Assembly (NCBI GenBank): GCA_903887415.1
Contig: CAISPO010000025.1
Span: 62,001 to 126,000 of the forward strand
Direction: 5' to 3'
Length of the DNA: 64,000 bases
Source of the DNA: an uncultured Bacteroidota bacterium
GTDB lineage: Bacteria; Bacteroidota; Bacteroidia; Chitinophagales; Chitinophagaceae
Shown here: in pieces, positions 16,306 to 24,593 of the stretch
Layout: every line of letters starts with the position of its first letter
How positions within the stretch are numbered: position 1 is the first letter of the stretch
The notes under the pieces: generated by a model
The model's input: the letters and a program-made list of their open reading frames with translations, nothing else
What the model was told of the DNA's origin: nothing
Databases searched by the model: none
Program-made: the position numbers and the translations under genes

Positions 16306-18477
16306 TTATGGATTAACTGGCTTTGCTTTTTGCTCAAGTTTAATGTCTGTACCCATGCGTTGCAAATAGGCGATCAGTGCTACGATCTCTTTATTACATT
16401 TAATAGTGATCTTGTCTTTAGAAAGATTTTCCTGTATCCCGTTAGCCTGGTGCATCAGGTCCCTGTTGGCGATTTTATCATAGCCTGCAGGGTAGGGTAC
16501 TCCTAAAGTTTGCATCGCCCTGATCTTTGCAGGTGTGATTGCTGTGTCCAGGTCGTTTGTAAACAACCAGGGGTAATTTGGCATGACCGTACCCGGAGAT
16601 ATACTTGACGGTTCATACATATGGTTGAAGTGCCAGCTATCAGGATACTTTCCGCCGATTCTTGCCAGGTCGGGGCCTATACGTTTACTGCCCCATTGAA
16701 AAGGATGGTCATATACAAACTCGCCTGCTTTAGAATATTCACCATAGCGAACTACTTCGCTTCTGAATGGCCTGATCATCTGGCTATGGCAGAGGTAGCA
16801 ACCTTCGCGCACATAGATATCGCGTCCTTGAAGTTCCAGCGGCGTGTACGGTTTTACACTCGCTATGGTCGGAACATTTGATTTTACAAGGAATGTGGGT
16901 ATCATTTCAATGGCGCCGCCTATCGCTACTAATACGAGGCTCAGCACAAGCATTTGTAAAGGGCGGCGTTCTATCCATCTGTGCCAGTGCTGCGTAGCGT
17001 GCGGTACATATACTTTAGACAAGGGTGCTGCTTCAGCGGCTTCCTGATCAAGTGCGTTGCCTGCCATTGCTGTTTTATACAAGTTCCAGCACATCATTAA
17101 TGCGCCAATAAGGTATAACACACCGCCTACACCACGCATCGCGTAAAAAGGCTGCATTTGCTTTACTGTATCAAGGAATTGATATTTTAGCGTGCCTTCC
17201 GGTGTAAACTCTTTCCACGCAAGGCTTTGCATAAAGCCCGCCCAGTACATCGGAACCACATAAAAGATGATACCCAATGTGCCGATCCAGAAATGCCTGT
17301 TGGCTAATTTTACTGAATATAGTTTTGTCCTGAAAATTCTGGGGATGATGTAATAGAGTATCCCGAATGTTAAAAAGCCATTCCATCCAAGCGCACCAAC
17401 GTGAACGTGAGCTATTGTCCAGTCCGTGAAATGGCTGATCGCATTTACGCTCTTCAACGCCAGCATGGGCCCTTCAAAGGTTGCCATGCCATAAGCGGTT
17501 ACCGCCACCACCATGAATTTAAGAACCGGATCTTCACGCACTTTATCCCAGGCGCCACGCAAGGTAAGCAGGCCGTTGAGCATACCACCCCAGGACGGTG
17601 CAATGAGCATTACGGAGAAAACAGTACCCAGCGATTGCGCCCAGTTAGGCAGAGCGGTATAAAGCAAATGGTGCGGCCCTGCCCATATATATAAGAATAT
17701 GAGCGCCCAGAAGTGTATGATAGAAAGCCGGTAAGAATATACAGGCCGGTTAGCCGCTTTAGGCAGGAAATAATACATTAGCCCTAAATAGGGTGTCGTA
17801 AGAAAAAAAGCAACAGCATTATGCCCGTACCACCACTCCACCAGGGCGTCCTGCACACCCGCATACCATGAGTAGGATTTCATCAGGCTAAAAGGCAGTT
17901 CTACAGAGTTAACAATGTGCAGCATGGCCACCGTTACAAACGTGGCTATGTAAAACCAGATGGCCACATATAAATGCCGCTCCCGTCTTTTGAGAATGGT
18001 GCCAAACATATTCCACCCGAAAGCAACCCACACTATTGCGATCAGAATATCAATAGGCCACTCCAGTTCCGCATACTCCTTACCTGATGTATAGCCGGCC
18101 AGCAAGGTTATGGCGGCTAATACAATGATTGACTGCCAGCCCCAGAAATGGAATTTACTTAGTTTATCACTATACATGCGGGTCTTACACAGACGCTGCA
18201 GCGAATAATAAACACCCATAAATATTCCGTTCCCTACAAAGGCAAAAATCACCGCATTGGTGTGTACCGGCCTTACTCTTCCGAAGGTAGTAGAGGCCAT
18301 GCCCATATTAAGGGCGGGGAAGACCAATTGAAATGCGGCAAGTATTCCGGCCAGCATACCCACCACGCCCCAAAACATCGTAGCGTATGCAAACCATTTT
18401 ACAATCTTATTATCGTAAAAGAATTTGTCTGTTGGTATGGATGCAGCTTCATTTGTGTTCTGAAGAAAATTACTCAT
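16306..18477 (-). CDS. ccoNO: cbb3-type cytochrome c oxidase, fused subunits I and II
   Basis: A 723-residue fusion. Residues 1-~480 are CcoN, the heme-copper catalytic subunit with about 12 membrane helices (VHTNAVIFAFVGNGIFMG, YGHNAVAFFLT, HIVNSVELPFS, HVHVGALGWNG). Residues ~505-723 are CcoO: one membrane helix, then a monoheme cytochrome c with CYLCH at about residue 560 and Met ligand region GTVMPNYPWLF. Together they reduce O2 with high affinity and pump protons in the inner membrane. Separate ccoN and ccoO genes are the rule in Proteobacteria; the fusion is typical for Bacteroidota. Confidence 0.95.
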   Translation of the reverse strand: MSNFLQNTNEAASIPTDKFFYDNKIVKWFAYATMFWGVVGMLAGILAAFQLVFPALNMGMASTTFGRVRPVHTNAVIFAFVGNGIFMGVYYSLQRLCKTRMYSDKLSKFHFWGWQSIIVLAAITLLAGYTSGKEYAELEWPIDILIAIVWVAFGWNMFGTILKRRERHLYVAIWFYIATFVTVAMLHIVNSVELPFSLMKSYSWYAGVQDALVEWWYGHNAVAFFLTTPYLGLMYYFLPKAANRPVYSYRLSIIHFWALIFLYIWAGPHHLLYTALPNWAQSLGTVFSVMLIAPSWGGMLNGLLTLRGAWDKVREDPVLKFMVVAVTAYGMATFEGPMLALKSVNAISHFTDWTIAHVHVGALGWNGFLTFGILYYIIPRIFRTKLYSVKLANRHFWIGTLGIIFYVVPMYWAGFMQSLAWKEFTPEGTLKYQFLDTVKQMQPFYAMRGVGGVLYLIGALMMCWNLYKTAMAGNALDQEAAEAAPLSKVYVPHATQHWHRWIERRPLQMLVLSLVLVAIGGAIEMIPTFLVKSNVPTIASVKPYTPLELQGRDIYVREGCYLCHSQMIRPFRSEVVRYGEYSKAGEFVYDHPFQWGSKRIGPDLARIGGKYPDSWHFNHMYEPSSISPGTVMPNYPWLFTNDLDTAITPAKIRAMQTLGVPYPAGYDKIANRDLMHQANGIQENLSKDKITIKCNKEIVALIAYLQRMGTDIKLEQKAKPVNP

Positions 18478-18492
18478 ATTTTTTGGCTTTGT

Positions 18493-18654
18493 TTATTTAT
18501 AAATTTCCTGTTCAAAATCGTCATCATACAATATTCTCATTGATGCTCCTTTCTGGTCTTCATACTGGTTATTTTTTACACACCATATAAATGCCGCAAG
18601 AAACAGCCCTGCAACGCATACACTTACAATAACCAGGACATATAGCGCGCTCAT
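18493..18654 (-). CDS. ccoS: cbb3-type cytochrome oxidase assembly protein CcoS, 53 aa
   Basis: A 53-residue protein: SALYVLVIVSVCVAGLFLAA is a single membrane helix, followed by FIWCVKNNQYEDQKGAS and a terminal ILYDDDFEQE. The pattern of a short helix followed by a QYxD stretch is the CcoS signature. CcoS is needed to insert heme and copper into CcoN. It lies 15 bp before ccoNO and is the first gene after the gap to ccoI, with its own promoter-like element. Confidence 0.88.
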   Translation of the reverse strand: MSALYVLVIVSVCVAGLFLAAFIWCVKNNQYEDQKGASMRILYDDDFEQEIYK

Positions 18655-18674
18655 GAATGCTTTTGTTATATTTG

Positions 18675-18695
18675 CAAAACTATTTCTGACCAGAA
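18675..18695 (-). promoter_or_regulatory. promoter-like element and palindrome upstream of ccoS
   Basis: On the minus strand TAGTTTTG (18675-18682) matches TAnnTTTG and lies 21 bp before the ccoS start. Directly upstream is the palindrome TTCTG-AC-CAGAA (18684-18695), placed where a regulator could overlap the promoter. It does not match the FNR consensus TTGAT-N4-ATCAA. Confidence 0.45.
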
Positions 18696-18743
18696 TTTTT
18701 TTTTATGACGTTACTCAACCTAAAAGATGATTATAGTCATGTT

Positions 18744-21206
18744 TTAGATGCTGTCTTTTGTCTTTAATGACAGACGCAGGCATTTTGCTACCAGGCTGGT
18801 TGCACCTCCCGATATGATCACAATACTAAGTGTGCTACATGGCATGAGAATAGCAGCAATCATTGGCCTTAATATGCCTTGCATTGCGAAGGACAAACCA
18901 ATAATGTTGTAAACGATAGAAACAACGAAACTTAATCCGATGATATAACGCGAAGCCTTCGCGAGTTTCAACAGGCCAGGTAAGAATGCAAGCCTTTCTG
19001 CATCAAGTATTGCATCGCAGGAAGGAGTGAAGTTGTTAATATCATCTGCAAGAGTTACCCCTACATTGCTTTGTTGTAAAGCGCCTGCATCATTGAGGCC
19101 ATCGCCTATCATCAATACTTTTTCGTCATTCTTCTGGAGGGATTCTATATACTGAAGTTTCGCCATTGGCGTCCGCTCAAACAGTAATTCACTTTGGTTT
19201 CTAAACAGGTTCACCAATGCAGCCTTCTGGTTGTCATTATCACCAGACAGAAGCGATAATTTGTACCGCTCACTAAGAGCAGGAATAATCTGCGGCACGG
19301 CTTTGCGAAAAGTCGGTAATGAATGAAAGGAAGCTATTTTGTCATTAATGCGAATATAAACCGCGGCATTGTTGTTACTTATTTCATCTTTTGCAATTCC
19401 CAGGAATTCACCTGACCCCACCATTATTTTTTTGCCTGCCGCTATCGCCGTTAATCCTTTGCCCGGCGTTTCCTTCCATTCGGTGACAGGAACAATATCC
19501 CTATGCCCCAACCATGTAACAATGGACTTACTATAAGGATGTTTGCTTGAACAGGTTACTGAATATAAAATGTCTTTTTCTTCGTCCGTTAATGAGTATC
19601 CCGAGCAAGTGAATTGCTTTTCGCTGTTTTGAGTAAGAGTGCCCGTTTTATCAAATACAATGTGATCAATCTTGCCAAGTTGTTCAATAACAGTGGCATC
19701 CCTCAAAAAAAGGCCATTGTTGCTGAAGATCCTGAGCAAATTACCATTCGTAAATGTAGCAGAGAGCAGTAATGCGCATGGGCAGGCTACGATGAGCATT
19801 GCGGTAACACTGCCTATTATCTTTGACGGGTCAACGATATACCAGTAGATAGCGGTGCCCGCCGCAAGGGAAAGTAATATCCAGGTGAAGTACTCGCTTA
19901 AAATGTGTATGGCACTCCCTGCATCATTTTGCCCTTGTTTATTTTTGGAAAATGAATGATGGTTCCATAACGAGGTCAGGTAGCTGCCAGCTACCGGCTT
20001 TATGATCTGTATAGTCAGCGATGTGCCCACCTGCTTTCCTCCGGCATATACCATTTCGTTTTGCATTACCGTTACAGGTTCACTCTCGCCTGTTACAAAA
20101 CTATAGTCTATGTATGCTTTCCCTTTCAGCACAATTGCATCGGCGGGTATTATTTCATCGTTATGCAGTTGCACTACATCTTTCTCCTTAAGCTCCTGGA
20201 GGCGTTTACTTTGTATGCCGTTTGTGGTAACAACATTTACGGCAATGGGGAAATACGATTTATAGTCCCTGTGAAATGAAATTGATTTGTAAGTACGTTC
20301 CTGCGCAACTCTGCCTGCCAGCATAAAGAACACTATGCCGCACATGCTGTCTAAATAACCGCTGCCGGTATTCCCTGCTATCTCATATATACTGCGGGTA
20401 AAGGTGATAATTAGCGCCAGTGCGATAGGTGCATCGATATTCAGCATCTTTTGTTTGATGCCTTTCCATGCAGTAACGAAAAATTCTGAGCCACTGTAAA
20501 AGAATACAGGTATAGCCAGTAACAGGTTAAGATACCGGAACAAGTGCGCATATTGTTGTTCTATCCCGGTATCGTGCGATAGATATTCAGGGAAGCTCAT
20601 CATCATCACATTGCCAAAACAAAACCCCGCTACACCAAGTTTGTATATCCTTTGCTTATTATAATCCTTTGTATTTTTCTTATTGGCTTCATCCAGGCTA
20701 ATGTAAGGCTCATATCCAATTGTTGCCAGAAGCTCTGTTATTTTGCGAAGGCTGATTTTATTCTTTGAAAAGTGAATGGTCACTTCTTTCGTGGTGAAAT
20801 TTAGCCGGCTTTCAATGATGCCGGCATTCACTTTGCCCAGGTGTTCCAGCAGCCACATGCATGAGCTGCAATGAACACCGGGAATATAAAAGGTGACTAT
20901 TGTGTAGTTACCGTTTGTAAACTTATAGAGCTGCTTCGCAACATCTTCATTATCTAAAAAGGAGTATTTATCACTTCTTATAGGTTTGATCTGTGATAGT
21001 CCAGGATGTGATTGCAGTTTGTAATAATCGCAAAGGCCGTTCTCGTCCAGCAGTTCATATACCAGCTTGCAACCCTGGCAGCAAAATGCCTTGTCCTCAA
21101 TTACAATACGATTCGTAATACAGGGTAACCCGCAATGATAACACAATAAGTTTACTTTGCTATTGGGCCTGGTTACAACGGTATCATGATCCTCAATCGT
21201 GTACAT
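18744..21206 (-). CDS. ccoI: copper-translocating P-type ATPase for cbb3 assembly (CcoI/FixI)
   Basis: An 820-residue P1B-type ATPase. Order: N-terminal cysteine-rich metal-binding region (CYHCGLPC and CCQGCKLVYE), an HMA domain with GVHCSSCMWLLEHL, membrane helices, actuator domain (FVTGESEPV), the CPC transport motif (VACPCALLLSAT), the phosphorylation motif DKTGTLTQ, HP in SSKHPYSKSI, and GDGLNDAGAL. The double cysteine N terminus plus its place next to ccoS/ccoN identifies CcoI/FixI, which delivers copper for the oxidase. Its start overlaps the upstream hypothetical gene by 14 bp. Confidence 0.93.
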   Translation of the reverse strand: MYTIEDHDTVVTRPNSKVNLLCYHCGLPCITNRIVIEDKAFCCQGCKLVYELLDENGLCDYYKLQSHPGLSQIKPIRSDKYSFLDNEDVAKQLYKFTNGNYTIVTFYIPGVHCSSCMWLLEHLGKVNAGIIESRLNFTTKEVTIHFSKNKISLRKITELLATIGYEPYISLDEANKKNTKDYNKQRIYKLGVAGFCFGNVMMMSFPEYLSHDTGIEQQYAHLFRYLNLLLAIPVFFYSGSEFFVTAWKGIKQKMLNIDAPIALALIITFTRSIYEIAGNTGSGYLDSMCGIVFFMLAGRVAQERTYKSISFHRDYKSYFPIAVNVVTTNGIQSKRLQELKEKDVVQLHNDEIIPADAIVLKGKAYIDYSFVTGESEPVTVMQNEMVYAGGKQVGTSLTIQIIKPVAGSYLTSLWNHHSFSKNKQGQNDAGSAIHILSEYFTWILLSLAAGTAIYWYIVDPSKIIGSVTAMLIVACPCALLLSATFTNGNLLRIFSNNGLFLRDATVIEQLGKIDHIVFDKTGTLTQNSEKQFTCSGYSLTDEEKDILYSVTCSSKHPYSKSIVTWLGHRDIVPVTEWKETPGKGLTAIAAGKKIMVGSGEFLGIAKDEISNNNAAVYIRINDKIASFHSLPTFRKAVPQIIPALSERYKLSLLSGDNDNQKAALVNLFRNQSELLFERTPMAKLQYIESLQKNDEKVLMIGDGLNDAGALQQSNVGVTLADDINNFTPSCDAILDAERLAFLPGLLKLAKASRYIIGLSFVVSIVYNIIGLSFAMQGILRPMIAAILMPCSTLSIVIISGGATSLVAKCLRLSLKTKDSI

Positions 21207-21741
21207 TAATATTCATTTGTGCTTTTGTTATTTTAGGAACCAGGTAGGTCTCTTCGAGCAGAACAAGTGCAGCAAGTTTATTCTCAAGCAATGCCATTTG
21301 GTTCTGCAGTATTTTATAAAGATCAATGCGAATGGTTTCGGAATAAAGTGGTAGAGACACCATTTGCAAACGGTAAATGATGTCTTTAATCTTTTGGTGC
21401 GATTGATTTATCTCTATCAACTGCATATCATGTTTCAGGCTGCAAGAACCGGTTCCCGTGCAATTCCGGCAATCATGGCCTGCAGCATCTTTTTCAGATA
21501 AGGAATGGACATAGGGTACCAACTGCTCCTTTTTGATACTGATATAATGCTGAATTTCTCCTATCAACTGCTTGCATAGGGTTACATATTGCGATGCCGT
21601 TTGCTGCATTTCCTGCTGCAATTTTTCTGCTTGCTCTTTAGCAGTTCCACACATTGTATATATCGGGTCGTAATGGGATGTATCCAGCCATTCAACGAAT
21701 GATTGTAATGTCTCACTATCGTGATTATCTTGTTTAGCCAT
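21193..21741 (-). CDS. hypothetical protein, first gene of the cbb3 maturation unit
   Basis: A 182-residue soluble protein that I do not recognise. It is mostly helical (predicted coiled coils around AKEQAEKLQQEMQQTASQY and the C-terminal half) with a compact cysteine motif CRNCTGTGSC near residue 92, preceded by His and followed by LKHD. The motif could bind a metal or a cluster. It overlaps ccoI by 14 bp, so co-translation is likely, and a TAnnTTTG promoter lies 15 bp upstream. Context suggests a role in oxidase maturation or its control; that is inference. Confidence 0.7.
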   Translation of the reverse strand: MAKQDNHDSETLQSFVEWLDTSHYDPIYTMCGTAKEQAEKLQQEMQQTASQYVTLCKQLIGEIQHYISIKKEQLVPYVHSLSEKDAAGHDCRNCTGTGSCSLKHDMQLIEINQSHQKIKDIIYRLQMVSLPLYSETIRIDLYKILQNQMALLENKLAALVLLEETYLVPKITKAQMNINVHD

Positions 21742-21756
21742 AATTGAACCTTTTTA

Positions 21757-21764
21757 CAAAGCTA
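21757..21764 (-). promoter_or_regulatory. promoter -7 element of the ccoI unit
   Basis: TAGCTTTG on the minus strand is an exact TAnnTTTG match, 15 bp upstream of the ATG at 21741, with a TTG about 15 bp further upstream. The 80 bp upstream also hold the palindrome TGATATCA and a TGA-N6-TCA element (TGACCAAAATCA), the half-site spacing used by Crp/Fnr-type proteins. Confidence 0.5.
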
Positions 21765-21883
21765 TTTTCAGAATAGCTGCAATAAACTGATATCAATCTG
21801 CTAATAAAATGATTTTGGTCAGTTTACTGCAATGGGAATACGGAGGGAGGCTGGCTTATGTTTTACCTGCGAAGTAAAGACAT

Positions 21884-21909
21884 AAAAAAGCCCAGCATCG
21901 CTGCTGAGC
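21884..21909 (-). terminator. terminator of the tRNA-Pro transcript
   Basis: On the minus strand an 8-bp stem (GCTCAGCA / TGCTGGGC, one G-T pair, loop GCGA) is followed by six T residues. It begins 8 bp after the tRNA 3' end. Confidence 0.85.
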
Positions 21910-21917
21910 TATCGAGG

Positions 21918-21991
21918 TCGGGATGACTGGATTCGAACCAGCGACCCCCACGTCCCGAACGTGGTACGCTACCGGACTGCGCTACATCCCG
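21918..21991 (-). tRNA. tRNA-Pro (anticodon CGG)
   Basis: 74 nt fold into a full cloverleaf: acceptor stem CGGGATG/CATCCCG with discriminator A, D arm GCGC/GCGT, anticodon stem CCACG/CGTGG with loop TTCGGGA (anticodon CGG, G37), and T arm with loop TTCGAAT. CCA is not encoded. G37 next to a C-G-G anticodon is typical for proline tRNA. Confidence 0.96.
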
Positions 21992-22101
21992 AAAAATGAG
22001 CAGCAAATTTAATAATTCTGTTGAAAAAAATAACCCGGCTTTTTTGTGGGCTTTGTTGTTACTTTTAACTTCGCAAATTGTTTACAATCTCGTGGGCTTT
22101 T

Positions 22102-22136
22102 GACTCGCGACCCTGCCTAACGGCAGGCAAGTCATG
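22102..22136 (+). repeat. short intergenic palindromic repeat upstream of aroB
   Basis: GACTCGCGACC precedes the hairpin CCTGCC-TAAC-GGCAGG (22112-22127), then CAAGTC. The outer parts GACT/AGTC also pair. This looks like a dispersed intergenic element of Bacteroidota genomes; the family call is from memory and only one copy is in the window. Confidence 0.45.
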
Positions 22137-22148
22137 ACATACAACTAT

Positions 22149-23210
22149 ATGAATTACAGTTCAAAAATTGCATTTCCTTCCGGTGTTGTAGATTATATTT
22201 TTCTTCCTAAAGACGGCCTGAAGAAAAGCTCTGTTGAAGAACTGGCCGTGTCTTATGATAAGCAGCATATCGTCATTATCACCGATGACCATATTGCTGC
22301 CCTGTACGAGCCGCTGTTCAAGGGTTACAAGACACTTGTGGTGCCAGCGTTGGAGAGCGCCAAAGACTTACATACAATAGGTACGCTGTGCAGACAATTG
22401 CTTGACCTGGAGGCTGGCCGGAATACCCTGCTTATAGGTGTGGGAGGTGGCGTGGTGACAGATGTTACGGGGTTTGTCGCCTCTGTTTATATGCGGGGTA
22501 TCGCCTTTGGTTTTGTGCCCACTACGCTGCTGGGCATGGTGGATGCCGCGATAGGGGGCAAGAATGGGGTGAACCTGGGGCTGACAAAAAACCTGATCGG
22601 CACCATTACCCAACCAAAGTTTATTTTGTATGATACCGGTTTTTTGCAGACACTGCCTAATGTGGAGTGGAGCAATGGCTTTGCAGAGATCATAAAGTGC
22701 GCGAGTATTTTTGATGCCGGATTGTTTGATGAGCTGGCTGCGCAGAATATTTCCTTTTATAAACATGATGACCATGCCCTGCTGGCGCTGATAGAGAAAA
22801 GCGCAGCATGGAAAAATAATACCGTGATAGCGGATGAAAAAGAAACGGGTGTGCGTAAGCTGCTGAACTTTGGGCATACTGCTGCACACGCTATTGAGAA
22901 CATGTACGAGTTGCCGCATGGCAAGGCTGTGGCTATAGGAATGGTGATAGCCTGTATGGTATCGGAAGAAGTTGCGGGCCTTTCGGCTGCGGATACTGAG
23001 CGGCTGAAAAAGCTGCTGCAGCAATACCACCTGCCGGTGAGCCTTTCTATTAATGCCGCAAAAGCTATGGAGATACTGCGCATGGATAAAAAGCGAAAGG
23101 ATGACCTGATAGACTACATAGTGCTGGAAAGAATAGGGCACGGCGCCATCCGCTCGCTGCCTTTTAATGTTGTTGAAAAAGCCCTGGAAGCGTATGCAAG
23201 CCACAATTGA
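22149..23210 (+). CDS. aroB: 3-dehydroquinate synthase
   Basis: About 353 residues of the DHQ synthase family. The NAD-binding GGGVVTDVTGFVAS, the substrate region KNGVNLGLTKNLIGT, and the metal ligands in GFAEIIKCA, LNFGHTAAHAIE and PHGKAVAIGM are all present. It makes 3-dehydroquinate, the first cyclic intermediate of the shikimate pathway, using NAD and a divalent metal. ATG 22149 is preferred; an in-frame ATG at 22134 overlaps the upstream repeat. It is first in an aroB-aroA-aroC run; its end overlaps aroA by 17 bp. Confidence 0.95.
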   Translation: MNYSSKIAFPSGVVDYIFLPKDGLKKSSVEELAVSYDKQHIVIITDDHIAALYEPLFKGYKTLVVPALESAKDLHTIGTLCRQLLDLEAGRNTLLIGVGGGVVTDVTGFVASVYMRGIAFGFVPTTLLGMVDAAIGGKNGVNLGLTKNLIGTITQPKFILYDTGFLQTLPNVEWSNGFAEIIKCASIFDAGLFDELAAQNISFYKHDDHALLALIEKSAAWKNNTVIADEKETGVRKLLNFGHTAAHAIENMYELPHGKAVAIGMVIACMVSEEVAGLSAADTERLKKLLQQYHLPVSLSINAAKAMEILRMDKKRKDDLIDYIVLERIGHGAIRSLPFNVVEKALEAYASHN

Positions 23211-24471
23211 GCCGGGAAATATCGGAGGGGTCATTTCTGCGCCGCCCTCAAAAAGTGTTACGCAACGGGCCTTCGCGGGGGCATTGCTGCATAAGGGCAC
23301 TACCGTAATAACCAATGCCGGATCCTCGGATGACGAAAATGCGGCGCTGCATATTATACAGCAGCTTGGCGCGAAAATAGTTGCGCAGGCCGAGGATATC
23401 ATTGAAATTACGAGCAATGGCGTATTGCCAGTTACAGACACCATTAATTGCGGAGAAAGCGGGCTGGCAGCGCGATTATTTACGCCTATTGCCGCATTGA
23501 GTGATAAGCCGGTCAGCATAACAGGTACCGGAACGCTGTTAGCCCGGCCTATGCAGATGTTCGGGGAGTTTTTGCCGGCGCTGAATATCGGGATCTCCGG
23601 TTTCAATGGCTACCTGCCCATAACGGTAAAAGGCCCGTTGCGGGCATTGCCCGTGCGCATAAATGCGGAAGAGAGCTCGCAATTTTTGAGCGGGCTGCTG
23701 CTTGCATATGGCAGCATTGCCACAGCGCCGGTAGTTATTGAAGTAGAAGGGCTGAAAAGCAAGCCATACATAGACCTGACGCTGGAGGTGATGAGGCATT
23801 TTGGAAGGCCGATACCCTACCACAACTACAAAAAATTTGACATTGACCCTTCCTTCTTTTCCTACCCCACCACTGTGGAGATAAATGTGGAAGGCGACTG
23901 GAGCAGCGCAGCTTACCTGCTGGTGGCTGGCGCAATAACTGGTGCGGTAACAGTAAAGAATTTGAACATGGACTCCGTGCAGGCCGATGTGGCAATCCTT
24001 AAGGTGCTGGGCAATGCCGGGGTGGAACTGGTATTTAGCGATGATTCAGTGTCCGTGCAAAAGACCAGGTTGCGGGCATTTGAATTTGATGCCACCGACT
24101 GCCCTGATCTTTTCCCAGTGCTGGCCATCCTGGCTGCCTGCTGCGATGGAGAAAGCTATATTAATGGTGTACACCGTTTATTTAATAAGGAAAGTAACCG
24201 CGCTGCCAGCATCAGTGATATGCTGGAAAATTTCGGCGTTCCGTTATCTATAGAAGATGATATGCTGTGTGTAACCGGCACGAGAAAATTACAGGGCACG
24301 GTAATAGATTCATACCACGATCACCGGATAGTGATGGCAGCGGCCATAGGTGCGCTCAGGGCCAGTGGGCCGGTGGATATTCTGAACGCGGAGGCTGTGA
24401 ATAAATCATATCCCGGGTTTTTCAGGGATTTGATTTCGTGCGGGGGGAAGTGTAATTTTAGTGCGGCATAG
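23194..24471 (+). CDS. aroA: 3-phosphoshikimate 1-carboxyvinyltransferase (EPSP synthase)
   Basis: A 425-residue EPSP synthase. It shows the N-terminal PPSKSVTQRAFAGALL phosphate-binding motif, INCGESGLAARLFTPIA in the conserved GxSGT/A region, ESSQFLSGLLLA, DCPDLFPVLAILA, and DHRIVMAAAIGAL near the end. It joins shikimate 3-phosphate with phosphoenolpyruvate. The start ATG at 23194 overlaps the end of aroB by 17 bp; an earlier in-frame start lies deeper in aroB and is unlikely. Confidence 0.95.
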   Translation: MQATIEPGNIGGVISAPPSKSVTQRAFAGALLHKGTTVITNAGSSDDENAALHIIQQLGAKIVAQAEDIIEITSNGVLPVTDTINCGESGLAARLFTPIAALSDKPVSITGTGTLLARPMQMFGEFLPALNIGISGFNGYLPITVKGPLRALPVRINAEESSQFLSGLLLAYGSIATAPVVIEVEGLKSKPYIDLTLEVMRHFGRPIPYHNYKKFDIDPSFFSYPTTVEINVEGDWSSAAYLLVAGAITGAVTVKNLNMDSVQADVAILKVLGNAGVELVFSDDSVSVQKTRLRAFEFDATDCPDLFPVLAILAACCDGESYINGVHRLFNKESNRAASISDMLENFGVPLSIEDDMLCVTGTRKLQGTVIDSYHDHRIVMAAAIGALRASGPVDILNAEAVNKSYPGFFRDLISCGGKCNFSAA

Positions 24472-24477
24472 GAATTT

Positions 24478-24592
24478 CACGCAAAGAACGCAAAGGCAAA
24501 TCGCAAAGGGCGCAAGGCTAGTATGCCAATGCAGTTTTTTTTGAAGGTTAATGATTAAATAGCAAGAGAAAGCCCCTTTAGGGGGTTTGGGG
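24478..24592 (+). repeat. intergenic repeats between aroA and aroC
   Basis: Two repeat-like stretches: a tandem CGCAAAG-rich element (24478-24517, units such as CGCAAAGAACGCAAAGG) and AAGCCCCTTTAGGGGGTTTGGGG (24570-24592, with the palindromic core CCCCTTTAGGGG), which ends at the aroC start. Both resemble short interspersed elements common in Bacteroidota intergenic DNA. They provide the aroC leader, but no clear promoter is seen. Confidence 0.5.
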
Positions 24593-24593
24593 T

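Noticed and set aside
18684-18695. FNR-type site upstream of ccoS
   Set aside because: The palindrome TTCTG-N2-CAGAA does not fit TTGAT-N4-ATCAA, so I list it only as a palindrome.
22368-23606. Long open frame on the minus strand (412 codons) across aroB and aroA
   Set aside because: It lies fully antisense to two certain genes, has low-complexity His/Gln-rich translation and no recognisable domain; it is a shadow of the codon bias.
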